IMG/VR virus record: IMGVR_UViG_3300028763_000006 | Coordinates: 1-64,000 of that record | Length of the DNA stretch: 64,000 nt | Direction: 5' to 3' (one strand) | Source: a virus | Shown: piece after piece, positions 50,137 through 59,397 of the stretch | How the letters are laid out: each line of letters begins with the position of its first letter | Numbering within the stretch: the first letter of the stretch is position 1 | Program-made: the position numbers and the translations under genes | The notes under the pieces: model-generated | Database searches by the model: none | Seen by the model: only the letters and a program-made list of their open reading frames with translations | What the model was told of the DNA's origin: nothing

Positions 50137-51198
50137 TTATACTATAAACCAATTATATCCATCAGTTATAAATGTTACAGTTTTATAAGCTGGTATAGAA
50201 TACGGCGGAGCTACTCCATCAATATTACCGCCTAAAGAACCTACTGTTATAATTGATGAAGATGTGTTGATATATCTATATAAAGTTTTTATTACTCCAT
50301 TTCCAGGACTCATAAGGGATTCAGAATGAGTAGAAAATGTCGTTACTACAGTTTCAAAATTGCTCACTATATTTCTATTATAAAGTTGGTTATTAGAAAT
50401 ACAATTCTCAATTTTAAGCAATGGTAAATTTCCAGTAATTGTAATTTGAAATGTTCCACAATTCAATCCTTTTATAAATACATCATTTCCTGTAATATTT
50501 ATTCCATCTATCATCACATCAGCATTACCTGTAAGAGAAACAATATCAATCCACTGTCCATCAACTGTAAATTTATTTGTACCAAAAGTATAATTTGAAG
50601 GTGGTACAATTATAGTGAATCTATTAGTTGCATCCGAGCTATAATCTCTGGCATTGGTATATGCATCTTGTAATTCAGCAGCATTAACATTAGAATCATA
50701 GCTATCACCTTTTAATAGAATATAATTACTTCCCTGAAGACCACTCTTTGGTTCTTCAATCATCATTCTTAATACAGTACCTTGTGAAGCATCCAATGCG
50801 GTTCCAGTAGAACCCATAGTAAGATTGTTAGTTAACGTAATAGCTTCAATAAGATTTGATCCAGTACCACACCATAATTTATAATCTAAAATATTTACAT
50901 ATAATTCTCCTTTAATAGGACTGCCTTTTACAATCCATCCGGAACCAGTTTTTTTGTATATTAAACTTTGTGTAGTATTATAAGTTAAATCATTCAAATT
51001 ACCTGCTTGAATAGGAAGATTAGTTGGACCAAAACTAATCAATTTATTGACCCTTCCAGACAATAATGGAGATTCCCAAAGCTGACTCACTGGTATTAAG
51101 TTATTCTCATAATTAGGATTTACACCGTCTATAGCACAAAACATTGTTGTATTGTCTATATTTATAATAGGTTTCTGAGACCATTTTTCATTTGCCAT
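50137..51198 (-). CDS. Tail fibre-like protein, 353 aa
   Basis: The N-terminal 70 residues look like an attachment domain, M-A-N-E-K-W-S-Q-K-P and L-I-P-V-S-Q-L-W-E-S. The centre contains G-E-L-Y-V-N-I-L-D-Y-K-L-W-C-G-T-G, typical of fibre head regions. The C-terminal half has strand-turn repeats (V-D-G-Q-W-I-D-I-V, G-I-N-I-T-G-N-D-V-F-I-K-G) as in a beta-helix. It is probably a short fibre or adhesin. It lies beside the large fibre genes but is followed by the ADP-ribosyltransferase-like pair upstream. Confidence 0.68.
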   Translation of the reverse strand: MANEKWSQKPIINIDNTTMFCAIDGVNPNYENNLIPVSQLWESPLLSGRVNKLISFGPTNLPIQAGNLNDLTYNTTQSLIYKKTGSGWIVKGSPIKGELYVNILDYKLWCGTGSNLIEAITLTNNLTMGSTGTALDASQGTVLRMMIEEPKSGLQGSNYILLKGDSYDSNVNAAELQDAYTNARDYSSDATNRFTIIVPPSNYTFGTNKFTVDGQWIDIVSLTGNADVMIDGINITGNDVFIKGLNCGTFQITITGNLPLLKIENCISNNQLYNRNIVSNFETVVTTFSTHSESLMSPGNGVIKTLYRYINTSSSIITVGSLGGNIDGVAPPYSIPAYKTVTFITDGYNWFIV

Positions 51199-51230
51199 AT
51201 TTTTTATTTATTTTTTATACATTAAAAATA

Positions 51231-52133
51231 CTAATCAAATTTTTTCTTCAATTTTATATCTATATTACTCAAATATCCAGTTTTTATATGAACGTCATTT
51301 TCATCATCATCAATAATATCATCAGTATCATATTCAAAATCAAAAATAAATAAGTCATAATCTTCTCTTTCTTTTGGTAATTTATCAAAATCATTATTCT
51401 TACTCAAATACATATCATCATAATTCCAACCAACTACCAATTTATCTAATTCTTTATTTTTAATATTTAGTGGTTGATTATCTTCTATCATACCAGAATA
51501 TTTAGATGATTTATCTTTTTTGTATCCTCTCCAATATAAACAATAACCATGATTTATTTTTTTAATCGGATAATTAATAATACTATTAATCCATTCATCA
51601 TCCTTTATAATTTTAAATCCATCTTGAACATATATTTCTCCAAATAGTTCTTTTATTTTAGGTATGAATTTTTTAAGAAATTCAGGAATTGTCAATCTAA
51701 CTCCATTATAATATCCACCATCACTATCAAACCATCCAGAGTCTTTCAATCTTTCTATTTTTGATTTAATTATTATAAATTTTTTAGTATACTTACTAAT
51801 ATTTTTTATTTTTTGAGTTTTTATCAATTCTTCATTTTCGTGAAACCATATTCGTTTTCTTGATCCATAACTTCCTACTTCAATTGAAGGGAATGCAAAA
51901 GGAGAAATCTTATAATTATCACTTATTTTATCTCCATCTAATTCTAACTTAAATAAGGTAACAGGAGAATCACCAACATAATGATTCATACTTTTATTTC
52001 TTGTAGTTGAAATATTTGTAAATTTATAAGATGATATTGAATTTGTATTTAATATATATTCACACTTACTCAAATCAAATATATGATATAAACTACCCAA
52101 TTGCTTACCTTCATAACATTTTAAATACTTCAT
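51231..52133 (-). CDS. Tagged ADP-ribosyltransferase-like protein, 300 aa
   Basis: The start M-K-Y-L-K-C-Y-E-G is a tag. The next part has S-L-Y-H-I-F-D at 14-20, then I-S-T-T-R-N (41-46) and F-K-L-E-L-D-G-D-K-I. This is the H ... S-T/R-x ... pattern of ADP-ribosyltransferase-like folds found in phage proteins, where Y-H and S-x-T-R line the NAD pocket. The remaining part is unusual, with G-W-F-D-S-D-G-G-Y and an acidic end. The end is K-K-K-F-D, not KFNL. It may modify host proteins, as Alt does in T4, which also carries a capsid-targeting tag. The assignment is tentative. Confidence 0.5.
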   Translation of the reverse strand: MKYLKCYEGKQLGSLYHIFDLSKCEYILNTNSISSYKFTNISTTRNKSMNHYVGDSPVTLFKLELDGDKISDNYKISPFAFPSIEVGSYGSRKRIWFHENEELIKTQKIKNISKYTKKFIIIKSKIERLKDSGWFDSDGGYYNGVRLTIPEFLKKFIPKIKELFGEIYVQDGFKIIKDDEWINSIINYPIKKINHGYCLYWRGYKKDKSSKYSGMIEDNQPLNIKNKELDKLVVGWNYDDMYLSKNNDFDKLPKEREDYDLFIFDFEYDTDDIIDDDENDVHIKTGYLSNIDIKLKKKFD

Positions 52134-52155
52134 TTAGTTATTTATTTAATTTATA

Positions 52156-52581
52156 TTAAATATTGAATTTGCCTGCTATTGAATATAACTCAATATCAGA
52201 TTCTTTCAAATTACGAATAATTTCAATCGCATCATTATAATATTTAACATCAAATGTAACAGAAAAATAATCCCAATAATTATCAATATGAGATTTATAT
52301 GGCTCAATTATAATATTATTTTCTATCAATTTATTTATAATTAAATCTGAAATAAATTCTATTTTAGGATCAAAATCATATGCAGTGAAACCTATACAAA
52401 TTTTATTTTTATTTTTATTAATACTTATATAATTTTGATTTTTTTTATAATCATTACCTTCAAATTTAATTTCATTTTTTGATATGAAACAAGAAAAGTT
52501 ATTATTTAATTTAAGACGCAAAGTATTTAATAATTCTGCTGAAAAAAATTTACTTTCGAATATTTTAAAATTTTTAATCAT
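52156..52581 (-). CDS. Two-ended tag family protein
   Basis: The ATG at 52581 gives M-I-K-N-F-K-I-F-E-S-K-F (tag), and the end is A-G-K-F-N-I. A longer frame (to 52659) adds a hydrophobic leader-like stretch that overlaps the next gene, so it is less likely. The middle is 130 residues with I-S-I-N-K-N-K-N-K-I-C-I-G-F and a helical end. No family is recognised. It lies between the two ADP-ribosyltransferase-like genes. Confidence 0.6.
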   Translation of the reverse strand: MIKNFKIFESKFFSAELLNTLRLKLNNNFSCFISKNEIKFEGNDYKKNQNYISINKNKNKICIGFTAYDFDPKIEFISDLIINKLIENNIIIEPYKSHIDNYWDYFSVTFDVKYYNDAIEIIRNLKESDIELYSIAGKFNI

Positions 52582-52591
52582 ATTTTTCTTT

Positions 52592-52945
52592 TTATTCGTA
52601 AATTGATTGTCCATGTTTATCATTATGTAAATCATGAATAGCAACAAAGTAATCACCACTAATATACAATGAATCCAATTTTATATACATATTAAAAATT
52701 ACAGGAGTTTTAGATCCTGTCATCAAACTATATCTTCTGGCAATATCTATATCAGGAGAAAACCAAGTTCCATTTTTAAATTTACCTGTTCTTATTATTT
52801 TTTTTGAATTCTCTCTATTTGTACCATGATACAATAAAATATATACATCACCGTCGATATACATTTTTTCAATTCCTCTATCAGTAACATTTTTTAAGTA
52901 TTCATCTGACAAATGATTCTCATATATTTTAAATTCTATTATCAT
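52592..52945 (-). CDS. Small tagged ADP-ribosyltransferase-like protein
   Basis: The 117 residues start M-I-I-E-F-K-I-Y-E-N-H (tag). They continue with Y-I-L-L-Y-H-G-T-N at 35-43, T-W-F-S-P-D at 60-65, and the helix with A-R-R-Y-S-L. The Y-H-G-T and F-S-x-D-x-x-x-A-x-x-Y order is the NAD-binding pattern of the ADP-ribosyltransferase fold. The third catalytic residue cannot be placed with confidence. A likely injected host-modifying enzyme, like T4 Alt, is the suggestion. The end is S-I-Y-E. Confidence 0.55.
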   Translation of the reverse strand: MIIEFKIYENHLSDEYLKNVTDRGIEKMYIDGDVYILLYHGTNRENSKKIIRTGKFKNGTWFSPDIDIARRYSLMTGSKTPVIFNMYIKLDSLYISGDYFVAIHDLHNDKHGQSIYE

Positions 52946-52975
52946 AATATGTTATATATTATTTTTTACATATAA

Positions 52976-53000
52976 GAAATTGTTTTTTTATATATATAAG
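52976..53000 (+). promoter_or_regulatory. Candidate late-promoter motif
   Basis: GAAATTGTTTTTTTATATATATAAG overlaps the TTG start of the very large gene at 52980. It matches the motifs at 11635, 43781 and 58486. If used as promoter here, the real start is further downstream. Confidence 0.4.
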
Positions 53001-56000
53001 AAAAAACCAATTTCTGTGGACAATTCAAAGTATATTTTTTTCAATAAAGAAGGGTTTCCTCACAATTTTACATACAATAAATATTCTGAAAGTTGGAATG
53101 GTAAAATAATATTTGATGAAAATTCAGATCAGACATTTAAAACACAAAGTTTATATATGTTTGAAAGTGTTAATCCAATAGATTTTACTGTTCCTGCAAA
53201 TTTACTATCAATGAACTATAACAATAATAGTGGAATGACAATTTCAGGATTATCTAAATCTGGTGATACTATTTATCAAAATGAAACAATAACCAACATA
53301 ACAAAAGTCAATGATTCTACTGATTTTTATTCTAAGTGGATATATGGAATAGATTTTCATAAAAAATTCCCAGTAGGTACAGTGATTAATTTTTCAGGTA
53401 TAACAAACTCATCAGATTTTAGTAATGATAAATACTTCAATGTATTATCAGTTAAAAAGAACGCTTTTTTAATTATAACAAATACAAGTAATGACATTTT
53501 CAATTATACATTTTCATCTGGTACAACAAGTTCATTAAACATGATTTCTATTAATGATTATAATAGAAAATTATCAGATAATAATTTATTAATTCAAAAT
53601 TTATATTCAGGAAAAGTTTTTTCATTAATAAACACTACACATAATGATGGAATTGTTAGTGTAATAGAATCTGGAACAACTAAATCATATTTAAATGAAA
53701 TACAAATTGATGATGAAATAGATAAAATTTTTACATTAACAATAGAATTATTCACTGAAAGACCAACTATTTTACAAAATAATATCATATTAAATTCTTC
53801 TTCATACAATACTGGAACTCTTAATATTGGTAAATATGCATATTTATTAGCTCCTACTACAATTTATACAGAATCAGGAATAGAGCAATCTAAAATGAAC
53901 GTAATATTTGAAGATGATTTAGGTAATAAATTATTCAGTGGATATACTTTTACAATTGAATCATTAGTGACAGACAATATTTTAGGCGATAAATTTTTGA
54001 ATTTCAAGACATTTTACGATTCATCTAATGTAAAATATAAATCATATAGTGTAACTAGTAATACAACACAATGGAACACTATTCAATTTGAAGGAACATT
54101 AGATATTAAAATTGGTAGTATAATACAACTAAATGGAGTAAAAGACATTAATAATACAGGTTCTACATTTTTAATGGATAATAGAGAATTTAGTGTCATA
54201 AATGTTAGTTATGATTTAAGTTCAGATACAACTATGTTATTTGTATCTGGGTATATTATAGATGAAAATAATTCAACTTATACAATAACACAGAAACTAC
54301 AATCAAATCAAATAAAAAATGTATATTTCACATCATCTGGTGACATATCTGAATTTAACAGAACTACAATTAGTAATGCATATTGTTATTCAACATCAAA
54401 TATTATAAATTTATCACAAATGTATATTAGTGGAAAAACTAATAATATATCATATGATACTATAACAGTTTTTCTAAATAAATATAAAAACATATTAAAT
54501 AGATATGGTATAGATGCTTATTATTCAAATAGAAATAATATTGATTATTTGTCTATTGAAAGTCTATATGGCACAAATAGTAATTATTTTTCAGTTTCTG
54601 GCTATTCAAATAGTGTTAAAATAAATGATAATTTTTATTTAACGAACAGCGGAACAACTACAAAATATGACATTATAATAAATGAAACTTTAATACAAGA
54701 AAAAACAAATAAATCTGATTTAGATTTATATAAAACTGATGCGCATTCAGAAATAGTACTAAGATTACAAAATGATAATGATAGATTTGGATTCAATTTA
54801 AAATTAAATGGAAATGAATATAGCATAGGTTTTTCTATTGATTCACAAACTACTATTAATAATTTCATTAATACATACGGTGATATCATGTATAGTAATG
54901 GTTATACTATATATAGTGGATATAGTATTAATCACACAGGTTATACTTTAAATATCAAGTCAGATAACGATATTTGGGATTTAGGCGTAATAATAAATAT
55001 ATTATCTACATATGAAATAATTGAAAATCAAAGAAATAATGCGATATTATTATCTGGAAATGAAATAAAAACAGATACAAATCTATTTGATTTAAACTTG
55101 GCTACAGGAATGTTATTAAAAATTACAGGCAGTACATATGAAATTAATAACAAAGAATATAATATATTATATTTATCTGAATCAGCTATAATATTATCAT
55201 ATCAAGGAGTATTTAACACTGAATATAATTCAATAATTGGAGGAACAACAAGAGAGTTCATCAGAAAGCCAAGAGGAGAATATAATAAAGATGTATATTT
55301 AAAAGCATACTGGGAAGTACCATATCAAGATGAAATTGATGAATCAATATTCTTCTATGATATATCTGGGGATCAACTAACTCCTTTTAATGACATTGAT
55401 AAATTAAAATACACAGGACAAAAACCATTAATTGATTTAACTAATAATATAGTATTTCTTAATAATATACCAAATACTAATATTACACAGGTGAAAAATC
55501 CTAAATATCAGCAAACAGTTTTTACTGGATTGACGTATAAATTAGAACAATTAGATTCATCAATTTCTCATAATTATATACCAGAGCCATTAGAAATTTT
55601 CATAGGATATAATTCTACTGAAGAAGGTGTAAATACTAGAACATTAAAAATTGATAAAATTATAACTCCTGTGAATAATACTAATTATTTATCATTAAGT
55701 GGATATACAAACTCTGGAAATACACTTTCATTGAATAATTTTACATTAAGTGGAAATGTTATTAATTTTTTATCTACATTTGATTTTAATTTTAAAAATT
55801 ATTTTGAAATAGATCAACTAATAACAATAAAATTTGAAGACAAAAATAATAAAAATCAAATAATAAATGAAAATATAAACATCTATAAAATATCAGATTT
55901 AACAAGAAATAAAATATTTATTGACACTGGTTATACTTATGTAAATGATTCAAGTGGTTATACATATGATGACTCTGGATTTACATATTTTAATACTACT

Positions 56001-57269
56001 GGATCAACATTTTATTATGACATTGAAATTCAGCCTAAAGAAATATTATCTTGTGTATTATATGGACAAACTGAGATCGAAGACATTAGATTTAAAGTAA
56101 ATCTAAATAATGTAGGGGTACAATTAGAAGATGATGTTTATAACATTTTATATCTATCTGATATTGAAGATAACGCAATAGATTATACTCTATTCAATCG
56201 CAAAAGAAAAGAAATGTTATTAAATTATAGAGAGGTTTATGATTATATTGGTTCATATAAAGCATTAATAAATGCTATCAATTTCTTTGGTTATAATGAT
56301 TTATATTTATCAGAATATTACAGAAATATAGATAAATCATCAACACTTTACGGTAGTTTGCATAAAATATTAATTCCTGATATATTTGATAATAGTGTTC
56401 CTGGTTGGAATGAAACAGATTTTATAAGTAGTAAATATCAAAATAAAATATCATGGAAAAAAACAAATTTATTCAATCTATCATATTCAATAACTGATTA
56501 CGATGGAAACAATATTTTAATCTATTCATTAGATGAAGTTCAAACAAAATTGACTAAATTAAAAACTTGGTTGAGAAGACATATAGTACCATTATCCACC
56601 AATTTAGTTGATATAACAGGAGTTTCTGATACTAGTCAAACACTATATCAAAATTATGATGAATCAAATCAAGTTAAAAAATCAGTAGTAGACAGAAGTT
56701 CATCAGTAGTAAATTTCAATTACACGGCAACTTTAAATTTTGGTTCAGATTATTTAGTTACTGTTAATTTCTATACTTTATTCGGTGCAACAGGCACTAC
56801 AATAGATAATAATGAAATACCTAATGAGTTTTCTGTTAAAATAAAAACTTTCTATCTTTCTGGTACAACATTTATTGAACCAACAGAAACTTTAATACCT
56901 GTTCAATATTTTAAATTACATAAAAATGATTTATCATCATTTAGTTTTAGTTTAAATAAAGATGTTGATCCATATATTTATGTTGAAACAACTACTTATG
57001 ATAATGGAGGAAGTGGAATTGGATATGTTAATAATAAATTATTCTATTATGATGAGCCAAGAAATTATTGGTTAGTTAATAATAATTTTGATTTAACAAA
57101 AATGAAATATTATCAAACTACTGATCATATAACAAATACTGTTCAATATTGGGACAATTCAAATGCTACTTATAATAATAGCAGCACAATTATTTCATCA
57201 CCAGTGGAAACTATCGTAAAAGTAAATTCTTTAAATAAAACATACATATCTAAAATAATACCAAAATAA
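52980..57269 (+). CDS. Very large virion structural protein, 1429 aa
   Basis: The open frame begins with a TTG (52980-52982). The first 15 residues overlap a late-promoter-like string, so the true start may be the GTG near 53016 or another codon shortly after. The body is beta-rich, with many S/T/N/G repeats of the type Y-x-I-x-S-G-x-T. The part after residue 1040 has Y-D-Y-I-G-S-Y-K-A-L-I-N-A-I-N-F-F-G-Y and a helical L-K-T-W-L-R-R-H-I-V-P-L, typical of large baseplate or tail structural proteins. No enzyme motif is seen. It is followed within 12 bases by a small gene that may be its partner. Confidence 0.65.
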   Translation: MFFYIYKKKPISVDNSKYIFFNKEGFPHNFTYNKYSESWNGKIIFDENSDQTFKTQSLYMFESVNPIDFTVPANLLSMNYNNNSGMTISGLSKSGDTIYQNETITNITKVNDSTDFYSKWIYGIDFHKKFPVGTVINFSGITNSSDFSNDKYFNVLSVKKNAFLIITNTSNDIFNYTFSSGTTSSLNMISINDYNRKLSDNNLLIQNLYSGKVFSLINTTHNDGIVSVIESGTTKSYLNEIQIDDEIDKIFTLTIELFTERPTILQNNIILNSSSYNTGTLNIGKYAYLLAPTTIYTESGIEQSKMNVIFEDDLGNKLFSGYTFTIESLVTDNILGDKFLNFKTFYDSSNVKYKSYSVTSNTTQWNTIQFEGTLDIKIGSIIQLNGVKDINNTGSTFLMDNREFSVINVSYDLSSDTTMLFVSGYIIDENNSTYTITQKLQSNQIKNVYFTSSGDISEFNRTTISNAYCYSTSNIINLSQMYISGKTNNISYDTITVFLNKYKNILNRYGIDAYYSNRNNIDYLSIESLYGTNSNYFSVSGYSNSVKINDNFYLTNSGTTTKYDIIINETLIQEKTNKSDLDLYKTDAHSEIVLRLQNDNDRFGFNLKLNGNEYSIGFSIDSQTTINNFINTYGDIMYSNGYTIYSGYSINHTGYTLNIKSDNDIWDLGVIINILSTYEIIENQRNNAILLSGNEIKTDTNLFDLNLATGMLLKITGSTYEINNKEYNILYLSESAIILSYQGVFNTEYNSIIGGTTREFIRKPRGEYNKDVYLKAYWEVPYQDEIDESIFFYDISGDQLTPFNDIDKLKYTGQKPLIDLTNNIVFLNNIPNTNITQVKNPKYQQTVFTGLTYKLEQLDSSISHNYIPEPLEIFIGYNSTEEGVNTRTLKIDKIITPVNNTNYLSLSGYTNSGNTLSLNNFTLSGNVINFLSTFDFNFKNYFEIDQLITIKFEDKNNKNQIINENINIYKISDLTRNKIFIDTGYTYVNDSSGYTYDDSGFTYFNTTGSTFYYDIEIQPKEILSCVLYGQTEIEDIRFKVNLNNVGVQLEDDVYNILYLSDIEDNAIDYTLFNRKRKEMLLNYREVYDYIGSYKALINAINFFGYNDLYLSEYYRNIDKSSTLYGSLHKILIPDIFDNSVPGWNETDFISSKYQNKISWKKTNLFNLSYSITDYDGNNILIYSLDEVQTKLTKLKTWLRRHIVPLSTNLVDITGVSDTSQTLYQNYDESNQVKKSVVDRSSSVVNFNYTATLNFGSDYLVTVNFYTLFGATGTTIDNNEIPNEFSVKIKTFYLSGTTFIEPTETLIPVQYFKLHKNDLSSFSFSLNKDVDPYIYVETTTYDNGGSGIGYVNNKLFYYDEPRNYWLVNNNFDLTKMKYYQTTDHITNTVQYWDNSNATYNNSSTIISSPVETIVKVNSLNKTYISKIIPK

Positions 57270-57281
57270 ATATATAACAAC

Positions 57282-57587
57282 ATGACAGATTATGATACTC
57301 TTTATATAAGAAGTTTTAGCGGTATGACTGGATCTACAATGAATAGTGGTATCACATCAAGTGGTACCACTGATTTTCATCAGTTTATAGATGAAAACGG
57401 TAATGTATCTCAAATACCAAAAATTAAAAAAATAAGATATAAATATTACATTGACCCTGATACTCCTGATAGAATAATAACTGAATCTTGTGTAATAGGA
57501 GTAGATGATGAAGAAAGTGGTCCATGTAGCTTCGGCGTAGCACTGGGCATTGGTGACGATACAATGTGCTTAGCTAAATATGATTAG
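57282..57587 (+). CDS. Small structural-associated protein, 101 aa
   Basis: Rich in Gly, Ser and Thr at the start (S-F-S-G-M-T-G-S-T-M-N-S-G), with a strand I-R-Y-K-Y-Y-I-D-P-D and a Cys-containing end (G-P-C-S-F-G-V-A-L-G). The three cysteines and the Gly-rich first part are unlike the neighbours. It lies 12 bases after the 1429-residue gene and probably belongs to the same late transcript. It overlaps the end of the convergent gene at 57574 by 14 bases. No family is recognised. Confidence 0.55.
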   Translation: MTDYDTLYIRSFSGMTGSTMNSGITSSGTTDFHQFIDENGNVSQIPKIKKIRYKYYIDPDTPDRIITESCVIGVDDEESGPCSFGVALGIGDDTMCLAKYD

Positions 57588-57876
57588 AAATATATTCTAA
57601 ATATAAATTATTCATAAATCTTTCAATATTAATACATATTGAAAATTTGCCATAGATATCATCTTTCTCATTATAACATCTGAATCCAACATTATCTACA
57701 AAAAACAATCTAATAAGTTTATTATCAATTAATAAGCCTTGTCTTTTTGATAACATCTTAAGTTGTTCATCATCAAATTTAATCAATAAATTATCAATAG
57801 TATTATCAATGCTAATATCATATTTTTTGTTTTTAAGTTTTTCTAAACTATCTTTAAGTGAAAAAAAATCATTCAT
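57574..57876 (-). CDS. Hypothetical protein, 100 aa
   Basis: The start at 57876 (M-N-D-F-F-S-L-K-D-S) overlaps the previous stop (ATGAATGA), as is usual in this operon. Longer starts at 57879 and 57891 exist. The protein is alpha/beta (L-L-I-K-F-D-D-E-Q-L-K-M-L, L-I-R-L-F-F-V-D-N-V-G-F). It is the last of a three-gene minus-strand set with 57869 and 58227. No family is recognised. Confidence 0.52.
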   Translation of the reverse strand: MNDFFSLKDSLEKLKNKKYDISIDNTIDNLLIKFDDEQLKMLSKRQGLLIDNKLIRLFFVDNVGFRCYNEKDDIYGKFSICINIERFMNNLYLEYISNHI

Positions 57877-58237
57877 CATTTTTATCATCATTTTTTGAAT
57901 CTGATATGCATGTTTTTCCTACAATATTCAATTCTCCTTTTTTTATCATATCTAATAGAGTAGGAATTGTATATGTAATAACATCACTAATTAATATAAA
58001 TGTATCATATTTACCGTATTTATCACCATGTATAAATTCATCTAAATCCATTTTTGAGATTTCTTCTGTGCCATCTTTGAAAATTGTATTAACTACAACT
58101 AATTGATTTTTTTTTAATTTATCATAACATTCATGAGTAGAAATATTTACACCATCTGTTAAATTGTTTGTATCTGGATTAAGAACAAATAAAAATAAAT
58201 TACCATCTATTCTTAATACCACGCCATCATACTTCAT
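57869..58237 (-). CDS. Hypothetical protein, 122 aa
   Basis: It begins M-K-Y-D-G-V-V-L-R-I-D-G-N-L-F-L-F-V-L, a strand-turn-strand pattern. A helical middle follows, then F-I-L-I-S-D-V-I-T-Y-T-I-P-T and an acidic D/N/K-rich tail. It overlaps the downstream gene start and the upstream gene end (11 bases), so all three are likely translated in series. The function is unknown. Confidence 0.52.
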   Translation of the reverse strand: MKYDGVVLRIDGNLFLFVLNPDTNNLTDGVNISTHECYDKLKKNQLVVVNTIFKDGTEEISKMDLDEFIHGDKYGKYDTFILISDVITYTIPTLLDMIKKGELNIVGKTCISDSKNDDKNDE

Positions 58238-58478
58238 ATATCTTTATTAATTTTAAATATCTACTTAACTTTTTATTATTTTCTACTAATCTGTTTATAT
58301 CTATTATAACATCATTTATTGATAAAAAATCAATATTATTTAAATTATATGCAAAAAATTCTATTACATCAATTCTTTTTTCAAAAAATTTATTTTTTGG
58401 ACTTCCACATTTTTTAGCATAAACTAAGTGAAAACCATCAAAACTATCTATCTTATCATCAATTATTCCTTTTAACAT
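58227..58478 (-). CDS. Hypothetical protein, 83 aa
   Basis: A short protein with G-F-H-L-V-Y-A-K-K-C-G-S-P-K-N-K-F-F and a helical end. Nothing in it is recognised. It is the first gene of the minus-strand set, divergent from the resolvase gene across a short region that also holds a late-promoter-like motif for the plus strand. Confidence 0.5.
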   Translation of the reverse strand: MLKGIIDDKIDSFDGFHLVYAKKCGSPKNKFFEKRIDVIEFFAYNLNNIDFLSINDVIIDINRLVENNKKLSRYLKLIKIYEV

Positions 58479-58485
58479 CTATTTT

Positions 58486-58511
58486 AAGAACTTGTTTTTA
58501 TTTATATATAA
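58486..58511 (+). promoter_or_regulatory. Candidate late-promoter motif
   Basis: AAGAACTTG, T-run, ATTTATATATAA lies about 20 bases before the resolvase start at 58531. It is close to the motif at 52976 (GAAATTG, T-run, ATATATATAAG). Confidence 0.38.
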
Positions 58512-58530
58512 AAAAAAATCAAAACAGTTT

Positions 58531-59244
58531 ATGATATTTATAGGATTAGATGTATCAAAAATTTCAACTGCACTATGTATTGAAAAAAATGGAATCACTA
58601 AATTATTTAGTTATTCTACTCAAAAAGATAATAATATATGGGTTAAAGATACCAACTCTATTATTAATTACAGACATATTAAATATTCATATCTAGATGA
58701 AGATGATTATAGTAAATCTGAAATACTGAAGTTACAAAATTTTGATGAAGTTACAGATTTAATAATAAATGATATTTTTAATAATGTAGGAATATTAGAT
58801 AGTATTAGAATAGGAATTGAAGGATTTTCTTATAATTCAAAAGGTCCAATATTTGATTTAATAGAATTTACAACTCTACTAAAATATAAATTATTACATA
58901 GAATAAATAAATACGGGGAAATTCAAATTTTTTCACCAATAACACTTAAAATGGAAGCTTGTAAAATGGCATATAAACCTAGAATAGAAACTAAAGGAAA
59001 AAAGGTAATTAAAGAAATAATACACAATGAAAATGATGAAGGTAAAAATGCTAAAGACTTTGATAAATGGGACATGCTTTACGCTTTAATTAAAAGTGAT
59101 GTGAAATTAGAACTAAAGGATTGGTGTGTAGAAAATATGGAAAAAATATCTAAGATAAAAAAAGTACCTAAGCCAATAGATGATGAGATTGATGCTATAT
59201 TTCTATCACAAATAATAAAAAAACAATATAATCAAAGAAAATAA
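58531..59244 (+). CDS. RuvC-like Holliday junction resolvase
   Basis: The start at 58531 gives M-I-F-I-G-L-D-V-S-K, with D7 as the first catalytic acid. The upstream frame extension (to 58492) lies in the promoter-like string. I-G-I-E-G-F-S-Y-N-S with E97, and a C-terminal D-D-E-I-D-A helix, complete the RNase-H-fold acidic cluster of phage and poxvirus RuvC relatives. It cuts four-way junctions before DNA packaging, in line with recombination-dependent replication led by UvsX. The gene follows an AT-rich leader. Confidence 0.7.
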   Translation: MIFIGLDVSKISTALCIEKNGITKLFSYSTQKDNNIWVKDTNSIINYRHIKYSYLDEDDYSKSEILKLQNFDEVTDLIINDIFNNVGILDSIRIGIEGFSYNSKGPIFDLIEFTTLLKYKLLHRINKYGEIQIFSPITLKMEACKMAYKPRIETKGKKVIKEIIHNENDEGKNAKDFDKWDMLYALIKSDVKLELKDWCVENMEKISKIKKVPKPIDDEIDAIFLSQIIKKQYNQRK

Positions 59245-59397
59245 TTAATATATAATCATTGTATATTTCAAGCATTTAAGTGGGGGAAATATATAATATA
59301 TATAGTATATATATCATGATCTTGCATCTTTTTTATAAATGATTGATTATTAATAATATACAAACTAAGAAAATTATACAAAATTTAAAATTTAAAT
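59245..59397 (+). other. AT-rich leader with G-run before the WYL-like gene
   Basis: This 153-bp gap holds AAGTGGGGGAAATATATAAT, one of the few G-runs outside genes in the window, followed by an AT palindrome-like stretch (ATATATATAGTATATATAT), then CATCTTTTTTATAAATGATTG. No ORF is convincing. A promoter, ribosome leader or processing site for the next gene is possible. The motif before the gene resembles the late-type T-run weakly. Confidence 0.35.
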
